Part shown: positions 44,286 to 53,727 of the stretch, in pieces | Layout of the letters: each line of letters opens with the position of its first letter | Position numbering within the stretch: position 1 is the stretch's first letter | Source: Thalassotalea algicola | GTDB taxonomy: Bacteria > Pseudomonadota > Gammaproteobacteria > Enterobacterales > Alteromonadaceae | Assembly (NCBI RefSeq): GCF_012932965.1 | Contig: NZ_JABBXH010000002.1 | Coordinates: 458,623 to 522,622 of the forward strand | Direction of reading: 5' to 3' | DNA length: 64,000 nucleotides | The notes under the pieces: model-generated | The model's input: only the letters and a program-made list of their open reading frames with translations | Told to the model about the DNA's origin: nothing | Databases searched by the model: none | Made by a program: the position numbers and the translations under genes

Positions 44286-44747
44286 CTAAATTTCAACCCG
44301 CATTTCAACCAAACTTTTTTTAAAGCCTAGCTTTTCATACGCTTTTATTGCAGGTGCATTATCGTTATAAACGTCTAAAAGCACCTCTGTGACACCATGT
44401 GTTTTTCCCCAAGAAAATAAGGCTTGGATTAGCTGTTGACTTATACCTTGACCTCTATATTCAGGTTGTAAAAATACAAAGCCAATATAGCCATGTCGAT
44501 CAAATTTATGATGGGCAGGCGAGGGCTTTATTTTCATATAACTGCTGCCGATAAGTGTTTTTTCGACTTCTGCAACTAGCAGTTGGCACTGAGCATCGGC
44601 AATAAGCTGAATAAGGTCGTAGTAGGTAATTTCACCTTCTCTTAAGTTTTCTGCAACAGGCCGTTCAGCGGCGATAACGCCTTGTTCAAACTCTTTTAAA
44701 GCATCGATATCAGCTAGTGTTGCTGGCCTTATTTGTAAATTCGTCAT
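44286..44747 (-). CDS. GNAT family N-acetyltransferase
   Basis: The 153-residue protein has the GNAT acetyl-CoA loop QPEYRGQGISQQLIQALF (about 94-111) and the C-terminal YNDNAPAIKAYEKLGFKK. The acceptor substrate is unknown. It overlaps the upstream CBS gene by 38 bases in a different frame, so the two genes are co-transcribed. There is only a weak ribosome site inside the CBS gene. Confidence 0.88.
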   Translation of the reverse strand: MTNLQIRPATLADIDALKEFEQGVIAAERPVAENLREGEITYYDLIQLIADAQCQLLVAEVEKTLIGSSYMKIKPSPAHHKFDRHGYIGFVFLQPEYRGQGISQQLIQALFSWGKTHGVTEVLLDVYNDNAPAIKAYEKLGFKKSLVEMRVEI

Positions 44748-45174
44748 CTTTTGTCGTCACAGGTGTTATTTTTTCATAAAGATACCTGATTATATCTTTA
44801 GTGGTGATAATTCCTACTGGTTTGTCTTGCTCATTCACAATAGGGATACAGGTCACTTTATGTTGATGAAAGATCTTAACCGCTGATGCTAATGAGGCAT
44901 TTTTAGGTAATGAAATTACATTACGGCAAGCGACTTGATGAGCGCGCTTATTTAATGTGGCAATATCTCTGGTTGTTTCGGCAGCAAGGCCAATGTGCGG
45001 GCTGATTGCTTTTAGTAAGTCACGATCAGATAAGATACCAGCAAGTTTATTATTGCTATCCACAACAAGGATATGATGAAATTTATGTTCATTAAAAATC
45101 TCGCGAACAAGTGCAAGCCTATCATCTAAATGAACAGTGCTAACAACTGTTGTCATAAGATCGTTAACTTTCAT
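44710..45174 (-). CDS. Two-CBS-domain protein
   Basis: The 154-residue protein is a pair of CBS motifs: VNDLMTTVVSTVHLDDRL to GILSDRDLLKAIS, and ACRNVISLPKNASLASAV to VGIITTKDIIRYLYEK. CBS pairs bind adenine nucleotides or S-adenosyl ligands and usually regulate a partner. There is no attached catalytic domain. The 38-base overlap with the GNAT gene raises the possibility that it modulates that enzyme. It is clearly complete. Confidence 0.88.
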   Translation of the reverse strand: MKVNDLMTTVVSTVHLDDRLALVREIFNEHKFHHILVVDSNNKLAGILSDRDLLKAISPHIGLAAETTRDIATLNKRAHQVACRNVISLPKNASLASAVKIFHQHKVTCIPIVNEQDKPVGIITTKDIIRYLYEKITPVTTKDDEFTNKASNTS

Positions 45175-45260
45175 AGACCAGTCCTAATATTGTTAACTTA
45201 TTATTATTAAAGCTAATATTATATAATTTGTATAGTAATAGTGTGTTCTATTGTGTGATC

Positions 45261-45294
45261 AAAAAAGCGGTATAACCTTGAAGATTGATACCGC
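45261..45294 (-). terminator. Terminator after ahpF
   Basis: On the minus strand GCGGTAT pairs with ATACCGC around a 14-base loop, followed by a T run (TTTTTT). It lies just beyond the ahpF stop. Confidence 0.75.
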
Positions 45295-45323
45295 GTAAAT
45301 TACTAGAGTAGAGTAATGACTAG

Positions 45324-46901
45324 CTATGCCGCTTGCTCTGCATCATTCTGATCTTGTTCAACTTGCCTTATTAAGTGATCAAAAGCTGATAAACTAGCGG
45401 TTGCACCAGCACCCATGGCAATAATGATTTGTTTGTATGGCGTGGTCGTAACGTCTCCAGCAGCAAATACACCTTCCATTGATGTTTCTCCTTTATCGTT
45501 AATGATAATTTCGCCACGATTAGTTAAGTCGATATCACCGTCTAGCCATTCACTATTTGGCATCAAGCCGATTTGGACAAATATACCTGAAAGTTCAATC
45601 TGATGGCTGCTGCCTGTTGCTCGGTCAGTATACTGTAAGCCGGTTACTTTACTACCATCACCTAATACTTCAGTAGTTTGAGCTTGGGTAATAATGGTAA
45701 TGTTGCTCATAGAGTTTGCTTTACGTTGTAGCACTTCATCTGCACGAAGTTTGGTATCAAATTCAAGTACCGTAACGTGTTCAACGATGCCTGCTAGGTC
45801 AATTGCCGCTTCTATACCTGAATTACCACCACCGATTACAGCAACTTTCTTGTTTTTGAATAACGGACCGTCACAATGCGGACAATAAGCAACGCCTGAG
45901 CCTGAGTATTGGGCTTCACCTGGCACATTCATTTTTCTCCAACGTGCACCCGTTGCCAAAATTACACTTTTACTGCTTAATGTCGCACCATTATCTAATT
46001 CCACGTTTATCATGCCGTCTTTTGATATCTTGCTTGCTTTGGCTCCGGTCATAATGTCTACATCATAGTCCTTTACGTGCTCTTCAAGGCTAGCAACTAA
46101 TTTTGGACCTTCGGTTTTCTTTACCGAGATAAAGTTTTCAATGCCAACGGTTTCCAGTACTTGTCCACCAAACCTGTCGGCAACAATACCTGTTTTTATA
46201 CCTTTACGTGCGGCGTACACCGCTGCTGAAGCACCTGCTGGCCCGCCACCAACAATAAGTACGTCAAAGTCATCTTTTTCATTTAACTTTTCTGCTTGGC
46301 GAGCATCTGAGTTGCGATCTACTTTTTTCAAGATATCACTTAGCGTTATGCGACCTTGTGAAAAGCTTTCGCCATTTAAGTAAACACTAGGTACTGCCAT
46401 AATATTGCGTGATGAAACTTCTTGTTCAAATAACGCACCGTCTATCATGGTATTGGTAATGTTTGGGTTTACGGCTGCCATTATGTTTAGCGCTTGAACA
46501 ACGTCGGGGCAGTTTTGACAGCTTAATGAAATATAGGTATCAAAATGAAGCTCGCCTTCAAGTGATTTAATTTGTTCTATTTCATCTTCAGTAATTTTTA
46601 TTGGATGACCACCGCTATGCAACAAGGCCAATACTAGCGAGGTAAATTCATGCCCTAAAGGGATGCCTGCAAACGCTAATTTCGAACCTGATTCTGATAC
46701 AACAGTCATTGAAGGCAATCGAGCACTGTGGTCAGTATTCGTTTTAATATTTATGAGTGGTGATAGCTTTACAATTTCACCGGCTAATTGACTTAATTCA
46801 TTAGATTTTTTGCTGTCATCTAGTGCAAGGCTCAAGGTAACTTGCTTGTTGATGTTAGCTAAATAAGTTGTTAATTGTGCTTTTAGTTGTTCGTTTAACA
46901 T
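45324..46901 (-). CDS. ahpF: Alkyl hydroperoxide reductase subunit F
   Basis: AhpF is the NADH-dependent flavoprotein that re-reduces AhpC. The 525 residues have a tandem thioredoxin-like N-terminal domain with the Cys pair in [11 protein letters not shown] (about 127-137), an FAD-binding [17 protein letters not shown], the redox pair in [11 protein letters not shown] and the NADH motif [10 protein letters not shown]. The length fits the family. GTAGGAG lies before the ATG. It is downstream of ahpC on the same strand, with a 174-base gap containing a hairpin. Confidence 0.97.
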   Translation of the reverse strand: MLNEQLKAQLTTYLANINKQVTLSLALDDSKKSNELSQLAGEIVKLSPLINIKTNTDHSARLPSMTVVSESGSKLAFAGIPLGHEFTSLVLALLHSGGHPIKITEDEIEQIKSLEGELHFDTYISLSCQNCPDVVQALNIMAAVNPNITNTMIDGALFEQEVSSRNIMAVPSVYLNGESFSQGRITLSDILKKVDRNSDARQAEKLNEKDDFDVLIVGGGPAGASAAVYAARKGIKTGIVADRFGGQVLETVGIENFISVKKTEGPKLVASLEEHVKDYDVDIMTGAKASKISKDGMINVELDNGATLSSKSVILATGARWRKMNVPGEAQYSGSGVAYCPHCDGPLFKNKKVAVIGGGNSGIEAAIDLAGIVEHVTVLEFDTKLRADEVLQRKANSMSNITIITQAQTTEVLGDGSKVTGLQYTDRATGSSHQIELSGIFVQIGLMPNSEWLDGDIDLTNRGEIIINDKGETSMEGVFAAGDVTTTPYKQIIIAMGAGATASLSAFDHLIRQVEQDQNDAEQAA

Positions 46902-46952
46902 AAAATACTCCTACATCGAACAGATGACAGATAAAGTGTTTGAAAAGAGGCC

Positions 46953-46986
46953 TGGCGTGACTTTAGGAAAAGAAGAATGCACGCCA
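46953..46986 (-). other. Stem-loop between ahpC and ahpF
   Basis: TGGCGTG and CACGCCA form a 7-bp stem with a 20-base loop. It lacks a strong adjacent T run (TCTTTTC follows after 5 bases). It may be a leaky terminator or an mRNA end point that keeps ahpC transcripts more abundant than ahpC-ahpF. Confidence 0.5.
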
Positions 46987-47075
46987 AACCTAAGTTGAAC
47001 ATATGAAACTAGGAGTATCAGGAGAACAATACGCTCTCCTTTTACCTTTGGTTCACTATTTTCTAGGAAAATTAA

Positions 47076-47645
47076 TTAAATTTTACCTACAAGGTCTAAT
47101 GATGGTGCTAATGTCTCTTCACCTGGTGTCCAAGCCGCAGGACAAACTTCACCGTCGTGTTCTGCTACATATTGTGCCGCTTGTATCTTGCGCACTAATT
47201 CTGATGCAGAGCGGCCTATACCTAAGTCGTGAATTTCCGCTACTTTGATTTCGCCTTCAGGGTTAATCACAAACGTACCGCGAAGTGCTAAACCATCTTC
47301 TTCTATCATTACACCGAAGTTGCGAGAAATGCGGCCAGTTGGGTCACCAATCATTGGGTAGTTAATTTTTCCTATTGTGTCTGAACTGTCATGCCATGCT
47401 TTATGCGTGAAATGTGTATCTGTAGACACTGAGTAAACCTCAACACCCATTTCTTGTAACTTCGCGTAGTGGTCTGCCATATCACCTAACTCTGTAGGAC
47501 ATACGAAAGTAAAATCTGCTGGGTAGAAGAAAACTACCGACCATTTGCCTAATAGGTCTTGTTCACTTACTTCTACAAAGTCACCTTTGTGAAATGCAGT
47601 TGCGTTGAATGGTTGTAATTGTGTGTTGATAATTGATTGAGTCAT
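47076..47645 (-). CDS. ahpC: Peroxiredoxin AhpC
   Basis: AhpC is the 2-Cys peroxiredoxin that reduces hydrogen and alkyl peroxides. The 189 residues have the peroxidatic Cys49 in [13 protein letters not shown] and the resolving Cys in [13 protein letters not shown] (about 168). Its partner AhpF follows downstream. TTGGAGA precedes the ATG. A likely OxyR operator lies about 110-145 bases upstream. Confidence 0.98.
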   Translation of the reverse strand: MTQSIINTQLQPFNATAFHKGDFVEVSEQDLLGKWSVVFFYPADFTFVCPTELGDMADHYAKLQEMGVEVYSVSTDTHFTHKAWHDSSDTIGKINYPMIGDPTGRISRNFGVMIEEDGLALRGTFVINPEGEIKVAEIHDLGIGRSASELVRKIQAAQYVAEHDGEVCPAAWTPGEETLAPSLDLVGKI

Positions 47646-47743
47646 TTTATTTCTCCAATAGTTTGTTGACTAAGTTCTTTTCTTAAATAAAAGGTTAAAA
47701 AGTCTGTTTGATTGCTACGGGAGAAATAATAAAAAACTTTAGA

Positions 47744-47791
47744 GTATTATTAAAATTGCTTAATTAGATTGTTGTAATCGATAAAATCGAT
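47744..47791 (-). promoter_or_regulatory. OxyR-like operator and promoter of ahpC
   Basis: ATCGATAAAATCGAT (47777-47791) is a dyad matching the OxyR module ATAGNTNNNANCTAT except at two bases. A weaker module (47755-47769) lies exactly 22 bp away, the OxyR spacing. A TAATAC -10 (47744-47749, minus strand) places the site over the -35, as for OxyR activation. The match is by eye. Confidence 0.5.
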
Positions 47792-47884
47792 TAGCTGGCG
47801 AGATAGGCAAGATTGAACCTTGCTTGCGTTTAATCCTTTGTCGCATACACTTATATTCAGAGTGTATTAAATTGCGTAATACCG

Positions 47885-48562
47885 ATGAATTTTAACTACT
47901 TACAGATAGTAATTGCTTTGATTATTTGTGTATGCCCAATACAAGTTATAAGCAAAGAACATGTAACGCTTGGGATTAATAGTTCGACGAGTAAAGGGTT
48001 TTATTACCAAGATAATAAATTACATGGAGAATATGGTGGCCAGTTACAGTGTGTATTAGATAAGCTGTCTATCCATTTTGAACAAAAGTTATTACCAGTT
48101 GCTAGATTAGTGGCCTCTATAGAGACTGGCGTTGTCGATGTCGCGGTTGGTTTAGCGCGCACCGTTCAAAGAGATAAAAGTGGTCATTACTCAGAACCGG
48201 TAATGACAGTGCCTTATGCTTTAATTAGCGGAGCGGTGGTATTTAGTTCATCGCATGATATAAGAGGTAAGTCGTTAGCTGTACTCAGATCGTCGAATAT
48301 GGTACCCATGGCGATAGAGTATGGTGGTAAACCACATGAGTTGAGTAATTATCCGCAAATTATAAAAATGGTACTAAGTAAACGTGTTGATGGCGCTTTA
48401 GTACCTGAGAATGTAATTTCTTCGCTAAATAAAGAACAATTAGATTCGATTAAGTTTTTTATATTAAAAGAAGAGTCAGTAGGGTTTTATGTTTCTCGCA
48501 AGTCACCACACCGTCAACAGTTAATTAACTTAATCAATGCCAATGTTCAAGCATGTAAATAA
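47885..48562 (+). CDS. Solitary periplasmic solute-binding-like protein
   Basis: The 225-residue protein has a signal peptide (about 1-23) and the type II binding-protein pattern (ETGVVDVAVGLARTVQRDKSG in part, then LNKEQLDSIKFFILKEESVG). It is divergent from ahpC and shares that upstream region. No transporter gene is nearby. It belongs to the same broad solitary binding-protein class as the gene at 30569, but the two are not close copies. The ligand is unknown. Confidence 0.72.
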   Translation: MNFNYLQIVIALIICVCPIQVISKEHVTLGINSSTSKGFYYQDNKLHGEYGGQLQCVLDKLSIHFEQKLLPVARLVASIETGVVDVAVGLARTVQRDKSGHYSEPVMTVPYALISGAVVFSSSHDIRGKSLAVLRSSNMVPMAIEYGGKPHELSNYPQIIKMVLSKRVDGALVPENVISSLNKEQLDSIKFFILKEESVGFYVSRKSPHRQQLINLINANVQACK

Positions 48563-48575
48563 AGTTTTATCAGTA

Positions 48576-49211
48576 CTAAACATACAACCACATCATAAAG
48601 TAATGACAACTTGCCCCACCTAATACAAACAAATGCCAGATAGCATGATTGAAAGGGATCTTTTTCTGTACATAGAATATAACGCCTAATAAATAAACTG
48701 CACCACCTGCGGCTAGCAGTGCTAATCCGCCACCAGAGAGTTCTTGGTATAGCCGATGAATAATCGTTAGCGAAATTAATCCCATACCAATATAAGTGAT
48801 AAGCGACACCGCTTTATATTTATGACCGCAGATTACTTTAAAGGCTATGCCTCCTATGGCTATTGACCAAACAATTGCTAGCATGCTGTAACCAAGCGTA
48901 CCTTTAAGAGTGATAAGCAATAGAGGAGTATAAGTACCGGCAATTAATAAATAGATTGCGCAATGATCAAATAATTTAAAGAGCTTTTTAGCTTGTTCAT
49001 GGACAAAAGCATGATAAAGAGTCGATGATAAAAATAGTAAAACTAAGGTTGCGCCATAGATGGCAAAGCTAGTGATTCGGGTTGGGTCTTGTGAAATTGT
49101 CGCATAGGTAACTAATAAGGTTAAGCCTGCAACACTGAGTAAAGCACCTAAGCCGTGACTTACTGCGTTCGCTATTTCTTCAGCTATGCTGTATTGGTTT
49201 AGTTCAGCCAT
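48576..49211 (-). CDS. trhA: Haemolysin III / YqfA family membrane protein (PAQR-like)
   Basis: The 211-residue protein has seven membrane helices and the PAQR-type metal motifs: ANAVSHGLGALLS at the N-terminus, SSTLYHAF with DHCAIYLLIAGTYTPLLL, and HAIWHLFVLGGASCHYF near the end (Ser, His, Asp and His residues). TrhA in E. coli influences membrane fluidity; the haemolysin label for the family is weak. No toxin function is implied. It lies alone. Confidence 0.9.
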   Translation of the reverse strand: MAELNQYSIAEEIANAVSHGLGALLSVAGLTLLVTYATISQDPTRITSFAIYGATLVLLFLSSTLYHAFVHEQAKKLFKLFDHCAIYLLIAGTYTPLLLITLKGTLGYSMLAIVWSIAIGGIAFKVICGHKYKAVSLITYIGMGLISLTIIHRLYQELSGGGLALLAAGGAVYLLGVIFYVQKKIPFNHAIWHLFVLGGASCHYFMMWLYV

Positions 49212-49340
49212 GATTAGTTTTCTTACTTACTTAATTTTGAGTGTACATGTGTACGCTGAATTTTAGCAGAGGATGAATAATTATCATAGAGGTCTGACCA
49301 TAAAATTACCATTGATTTTATTTTTACGTGCAATAGACAT

Positions 49341-49366
49341 AAAAAAAGGAGCTTATTAGCTCCTTT
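49341..49366 (-). terminator. Terminator after the M13 peptidase gene
   Basis: On the minus strand AAAGGAGCT and AGCTCCTTT pair, followed by a T run of seven. It lies just beyond the stop of the M13 peptidase gene. Confidence 0.85.
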
Positions 49367-49388
49367 CTCTATGATGTACTTAGAATGT

Positions 49389-51470
49389 TTACCAGATTTT
49401 CACACGCTTTTCAGGCGCGATATACATAGCATCGCCTTCTTTGACGCCAAAGGCTTCATAGAATTCATCCATGTTTGACAATGAGCCAATAGCACGAAAC
49501 TCTGCAGGCGAGTGTGAGTCTGTTGCTACACGGTTACGTAGTGCTTTTTCGACATATTTAGCACGCCAAATTTGTGCAAAGCCCATGAAGAAGCGTTGAT
49601 CGCCTGTTAAATTGTCAATCACAGGTGCCTTCTTACCGTTTAATGAAGCTTTGTAGGCTTTATACGCGATAGTTAAGCCTGATAAATCGCCAATGTTTTC
49701 ACCTAATGTCAGCTTGCCATTGACATGCAAATCTTCAAAGACTTGATAGCCGTCATATTGCTTAACAAGGTTGCCTGCACGTTTAGTAAATTCCGCTAAG
49801 TCTTCTTCTGTCCACCAGTTCTTAAGGTTGCCTTCTGCATCGTAACGACTACCTTGATCGTCAAATCCATGGCCCATTTCATGACCAATAACAGCACCGA
49901 TTCCGCCATAGTTTACTGCGTCGTCTGCTTCCATATTGAAAAATGGTGGCTGAAGAATAGCAGCAGGGAATACAATTTCATTTACTGTTGGGTTGTAGTA
50001 TGCATTTACAGTTTGAGGTGTCATACCCCATTCCCACTTACGAATTGGGCCGCCTAATTTCTCGACATCTTTATGATGAGAAACTTTACCTGAACGCATG
50101 ATATTGCCAATTAAATCGTTTCCTTTAATGGTTAGTGATGAATAATCCTCCCATTTATCGGGATAACCAATTTTTGGCGTAAAGGCTGCAAGCTTAACGT
50201 GTGCTTGTTTCTTTGTATCTGCAGACATCCATTCTAGTTCGTCAATTGAACTGCCGTAAGCACTGCGTAAGTTCTCTACTAAAACACTCATACGAGATTT
50301 TGCTTCTGGCGTAAAGTGGCGAGAGACATAAACCTTACCAATAACTTCGCCTAAATTGCTGTTTACTACGCTTACTCCACGTTTCCATTGAGGGCGTTGT
50401 TCTTTACGGCCGTTTAACTGCTTAGAGAAAAATTCAAAATTTTCTTTATCTAAATCTGTAGTAAGGTAGCTAGCAAAAGTACTTAACGTGTGGAATTTTA
50501 GATAAATTTTCCAATCAGCTATGGAAGTGCTTTTAATAATTTTACCTAAGCCTTCTACGAAATCTGGTTGGTTAACAATTAAATCTGTTTGTTTAGCGAC
50601 GCCTTGAGCGGCTAGGTATGCTTGCCAATCGATATTCTCCGATACACTATCTAATTCGCTAACGTCAAATTTGTTATAACGTTTTTCGCTGTCTCTTGAT
50701 TGAACTCGTGTCCAGTGATGGTCAGCCATTTGAGTTTCAAGTGCTAAGATAGCTTCTGCAGCCTTGTCACCTTCAGCAAAACCTGATAATTCAAACATCT
50801 TGGCGATATGTGCTTTATAGCCAGCGCGTAAGTTGGCAAAGCGTTCAGCTTCATTAAAGTAATAATCTTTGTCAGGTAAACCTAAGCCACCTTGCCAAAC
50901 ATGTGTGGCATAACGTGAAGAATCTTTTGCATCAACGCTTATATATAAATAAAGCGGAGATGTTACACCAACTGATTGATATTTACCAAAAAACTCCATT
51001 AAGTCTTGTTTGGATTTTAACGCGTTAATATCCGTTAAGATTGATTGAATTGGTGTGATGCCTAGACCATTACGTGTCTCTTGATCCATGTAAGAGCGGA
51101 ATAAATCAGCTACCTTTTGTTCGTCGCTACCACTTTTTAAATTTGGCGTAGAGGCAAGCTCTTCAATAATCGCTTTTACATTTTTATCAGCGTCGTCACG
51201 TAAGTCATAGAATGATCCAATAGTTGTTTTATCACCTGGAATTTCATTGCGTTTTAGCCAGCCGCCGTTTACGTAGCGATAAAAGTTATCTTGTGGGCGT
51301 ATGGTTAAATCCATGTTGGCTTTGCTAACACCAGAAGCCAATGCTGTATGTTGAATACCTGTTTCTTGTTGAACTTTTTGCAGGGCTTGATCAGTGCTAT
51401 TACAGCCTGATAATAACAGTAGAGAAGAACATACTGCGGTTGTTAAAATTGTTTTCATTGTCATACTCAT
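49389..51470 (-). CDS. M13 family metallopeptidase lipoprotein (PepO-like)
   Basis: M13 (neprilysin/PepO) zinc peptidases cleave peptides up to about 40 residues. The 693-residue protein starts with a lipoprotein signal (lipobox LSGC, Cys23) and has the zinc motif IGHEMGHGFDDQG (HExxH) and the downstream ENIGDLSGLTIAYKAY, which holds the third ligand Glu. The C-terminus ends with the family VKIW/CRVW-type tail (EKRVKIW). The start could be one of the Mets at 1, 3 or 5 (all give the same lipobox). It is a single gene with its own terminator. Confidence 0.94.
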   Translation of the reverse strand: MSMTMKTILTTAVCSSLLLLSGCNSTDQALQKVQQETGIQHTALASGVSKANMDLTIRPQDNFYRYVNGGWLKRNEIPGDKTTIGSFYDLRDDADKNVKAIIEELASTPNLKSGSDEQKVADLFRSYMDQETRNGLGITPIQSILTDINALKSKQDLMEFFGKYQSVGVTSPLYLYISVDAKDSSRYATHVWQGGLGLPDKDYYFNEAERFANLRAGYKAHIAKMFELSGFAEGDKAAEAILALETQMADHHWTRVQSRDSEKRYNKFDVSELDSVSENIDWQAYLAAQGVAKQTDLIVNQPDFVEGLGKIIKSTSIADWKIYLKFHTLSTFASYLTTDLDKENFEFFSKQLNGRKEQRPQWKRGVSVVNSNLGEVIGKVYVSRHFTPEAKSRMSVLVENLRSAYGSSIDELEWMSADTKKQAHVKLAAFTPKIGYPDKWEDYSSLTIKGNDLIGNIMRSGKVSHHKDVEKLGGPIRKWEWGMTPQTVNAYYNPTVNEIVFPAAILQPPFFNMEADDAVNYGGIGAVIGHEMGHGFDDQGSRYDAEGNLKNWWTEEDLAEFTKRAGNLVKQYDGYQVFEDLHVNGKLTLGENIGDLSGLTIAYKAYKASLNGKKAPVIDNLTGDQRFFMGFAQIWRAKYVEKALRNRVATDSHSPAEFRAIGSLSNMDEFYEAFGVKEGDAMYIAPEKRVKIW

Positions 51471-51594
51471 GTGTGAACTCTATCGCACATGATATTAACG
51501 ACATGCCTAGCACAAAGCTAGTTTTGTTAACTTATCATTAACATTTGCTGACATTTTATTGTATCAATACAATTACACTAGCTAGGAAATAAAA

Positions 51595-52203
51595 TTATTG
51601 TCTGTTCGCTGCTGATAAAAACACATTCACCGCACATTCGCACATTTCTTCAATGCTACTAGCATCGGCATAGACACCATCTATTAATAACCTAGCGATG
51701 CCATGCATGGTGCCCCATGTTACTTGAGCTAATCTCAACGTGTTTTCCCCTTCGGGTAAAATGCCATTTTCTTGCCAAGTTTTGGTCATTTCTACTTGGT
51801 GCTGAAAAACAGGGTAAGCGACATCGCGCAGATCTTGGTTAGACTTGTCGTGTTTCCATAGTGTCGAACCAAACATTAAGTCATAAAGTGCAGGGTTATT
51901 AGCAGCAAAATCAATATAGCGAAAGACGAATTGGCGATATCGCTCATTAATGGCAACATTAGCGTTATTGAAAATTTCTTGTTCGATTTCACGCCAAGTT
52001 ACGAAGCCTTGTGCGGCCACAGCACACAGTAAATCATGTTTATCTTTAAAGTGGTGATAAGTTGCCGTTCGCGATACTCCCACTTTCTCTGCGAGTTTTC
52101 TTAAAGAGAGTGCTTCAACGCCGCCTTCTTTGATAGTTTCTGTCGCGGCATCTAATAAGCTTGGTCTTAAGTCACCATGATGGTATTTATTTTTTGTAGT
52201 CAT
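51595..52203 (-). CDS. TetR family regulator
   Basis: The preferred start is the ATG at 52203, one base after the TAA of the upstream exporter gene, giving 202 residues that begin MTTKNKYHHGDLRPSLLDAA. The HTH (EALSLRKLAEKVGVSRTATYHHFKDKHDLL, about 26-55, key part) is a typical TetR_N domain, followed by a TetR_C_33-like ligand domain (EIEQEIFNNANVA on). It is tightly linked to the exporter, so it probably controls that operon; the effector is unknown. An earlier in-frame Met would extend into the exporter gene. Confidence 0.9.
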   Translation of the reverse strand: MTTKNKYHHGDLRPSLLDAATETIKEGGVEALSLRKLAEKVGVSRTATYHHFKDKHDLLCAVAAQGFVTWREIEQEIFNNANVAINERYRQFVFRYIDFAANNPALYDLMFGSTLWKHDKSNQDLRDVAYPVFQHQVEMTKTWQENGILPEGENTLRLAQVTWGTMHGIARLLIDGVYADASSIEEMCECAVNVFLSAANRQ

Positions 52204-52204
52204 T

Positions 52205-53473
52205 TTATAATGTTTTTCTTGATCTAACCGCGACATTTGCAAAGATTAAACCTGCAACTAACGACATGAATATTAAGAAGGTTTGCGAACCTATATTCGT
52301 GGTATTAAGAATATCTTGTCCTGAGACTGCAGAGTTAAGCCCAATATACACTTTACTACCAGGCACTAAAACGACTAATCCAAGCAACATTACAATACTA
52401 CTTGGTAAATTCATAAGTCGAGAAAACAAGTTGCTGTAAACACCTAAAGCAAAAGCGCCAGCAAATGCACCTAAAGCAAAACCTAAGTATGGAGTTGCCA
52501 ACAAGGTGGCACCATAAGCTACATAGCCAGAGATAATACCCCATGGAGCATCTTTCTTACGTACTTGGAATAAAATTACTAAGCTGATTGATAAGGTGGT
52601 TACTGCCACCCATGAAGTCCAACTTGGTGTCGCCTCAGGTTGAATGTATTCTCCTGTGCCCCAGAGCAATGTACCTAGTGCAATACCAAGTGCTGCGCCA
52701 AAATATAGTTTAAATAACACCATGATGGCATCCATAATGCGCGCTGTACCCGAGATGAGGTGTCTAGCGGCTAGTTCAGATAAGCCAAGCGTTAGTGACA
52801 AACCGGGTATAAAAGCGATTATTGCCGAGAGAATAATTAATGGCATATTCACGTAAGGATCGAAATTGGAAATTAACGAAGCTAACATTGCACATACTAA
52901 TGCAGACATGGGTTCTAACATTTCGGTAACACGCTTTGAACGCTCTGACCAAAACACAAATAAGCAAACGATAAAGCCAAGCAGGGTTGCCCAGAATACG
53001 TCGTTCCAGCTGGTATGCATTAACATGGCAAATGCGCCACTTGATGCGCCAAAGGCAAAAAAGCTGAGCGCTTTGCCATATGGATTAGGTTTGTTGTATA
53101 TATCTTCCAGGCGTTCGTTAGCTTCTTCCAATGAACGGGTACCAGAACTAAGCTCATCGACTAATTCATCGGTACGAGCCAACGAGCCTAAATCTAAATC
53201 TCCGGGTTTAACGCGAACCAAATAGTTATGTTCATTTAGCTCTTCATCAATAAGTACGAAAGTCAATGCTGTAGGGGTGATGATAAACGACGCTTTTATG
53301 CCTAAAAAGCTAGCTACATTTTGCAAATGCGCTTCAGAGCGGAAAGAGTTGGTTCCAAACTTATGAAGTGCTTTGCCCAAGCTAATGATAAAGCGTCTTT
53401 TCTGTTTAAATTCTGCACTTTGTATCACTGGCTTTTTATCCTTATTTTCAATTACTTTGACTATGGTAAACAA
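52205..53473 (-). CDS. Threonine/serine exporter family protein (ThrE-like)
   Basis: The 422-residue protein joins an N-terminal DUF1212 (ThrE) region (FIISLGKALHKFGTNSFRSE, then membrane helices from about 140) to a C-terminal DUF3815-like membrane block, as in single-chain ThrE exporters. About ten membrane helices are visible. Family members export threonine or serine by proton antiport; the substrate here is inferred. It is co-transcribed with the TetR gene, which starts one base after the exporter's stop. Confidence 0.85.
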   Translation of the reverse strand: MFTIVKVIENKDKKPVIQSAEFKQKRRFIISLGKALHKFGTNSFRSEAHLQNVASFLGIKASFIITPTALTFVLIDEELNEHNYLVRVKPGDLDLGSLARTDELVDELSSGTRSLEEANERLEDIYNKPNPYGKALSFFAFGASSGAFAMLMHTSWNDVFWATLLGFIVCLFVFWSERSKRVTEMLEPMSALVCAMLASLISNFDPYVNMPLIILSAIIAFIPGLSLTLGLSELAARHLISGTARIMDAIMVLFKLYFGAALGIALGTLLWGTGEYIQPEATPSWTSWVAVTTLSISLVILFQVRKKDAPWGIISGYVAYGATLLATPYLGFALGAFAGAFALGVYSNLFSRLMNLPSSIVMLLGLVVLVPGSKVYIGLNSAVSGQDILNTTNIGSQTFLIFMSLVAGLIFANVAVRSRKTL

Positions 53474-53550
53474 TTATTGATATTTTTAAAGGTAAATGTG
53501 AATTCAGTAAATTAATTGAATAGAATTCAAGCGAGTGTGGAGTTGAAATA

Positions 53551-53727
53551 ATGGCGTTATTGGTAATATTACTATGTGTATTTGCTGTGGTTGCGTTGAT
53601 GGTAGTTTTCGGTGAAAAATTTGGTAAGCCGATCGATGTGAAAACACAAAACAAATATAGTAAATGGATAATGATATTAGTATTTGCTTCGTTGTTTATT
53701 GCGCTTTTTAAAAATTTATTGGCTTAA
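53551..53727 (+). CDS. Small two-helix membrane protein
   Basis: This gene was read directly from the bases. It encodes 58 residues with two hydrophobic segments (VILLCVFAVVALMVVFG, about 5-21, and IMILVFASLFIALF, about 40-53) and a short hydrophilic turn (KPIDVKTQNKYSK). GTGGAG lies about 9 bases before the ATG. Its last 12 bases overlap the tail of the convergent NRDE gene (53716). The family is unknown. Confidence 0.68.
   Translation: MALLVILLCVFAVVALMVVFGEKFGKPIDVKTQNKYSKWIMILVFASLFIALFKNLLA

Noticed and set aside
47003-47248. Plus-strand 81-codon frame over the end of ahpC
   Set aside because: It lies mostly antisense to a certain gene, has no family features and overlaps its coding region.
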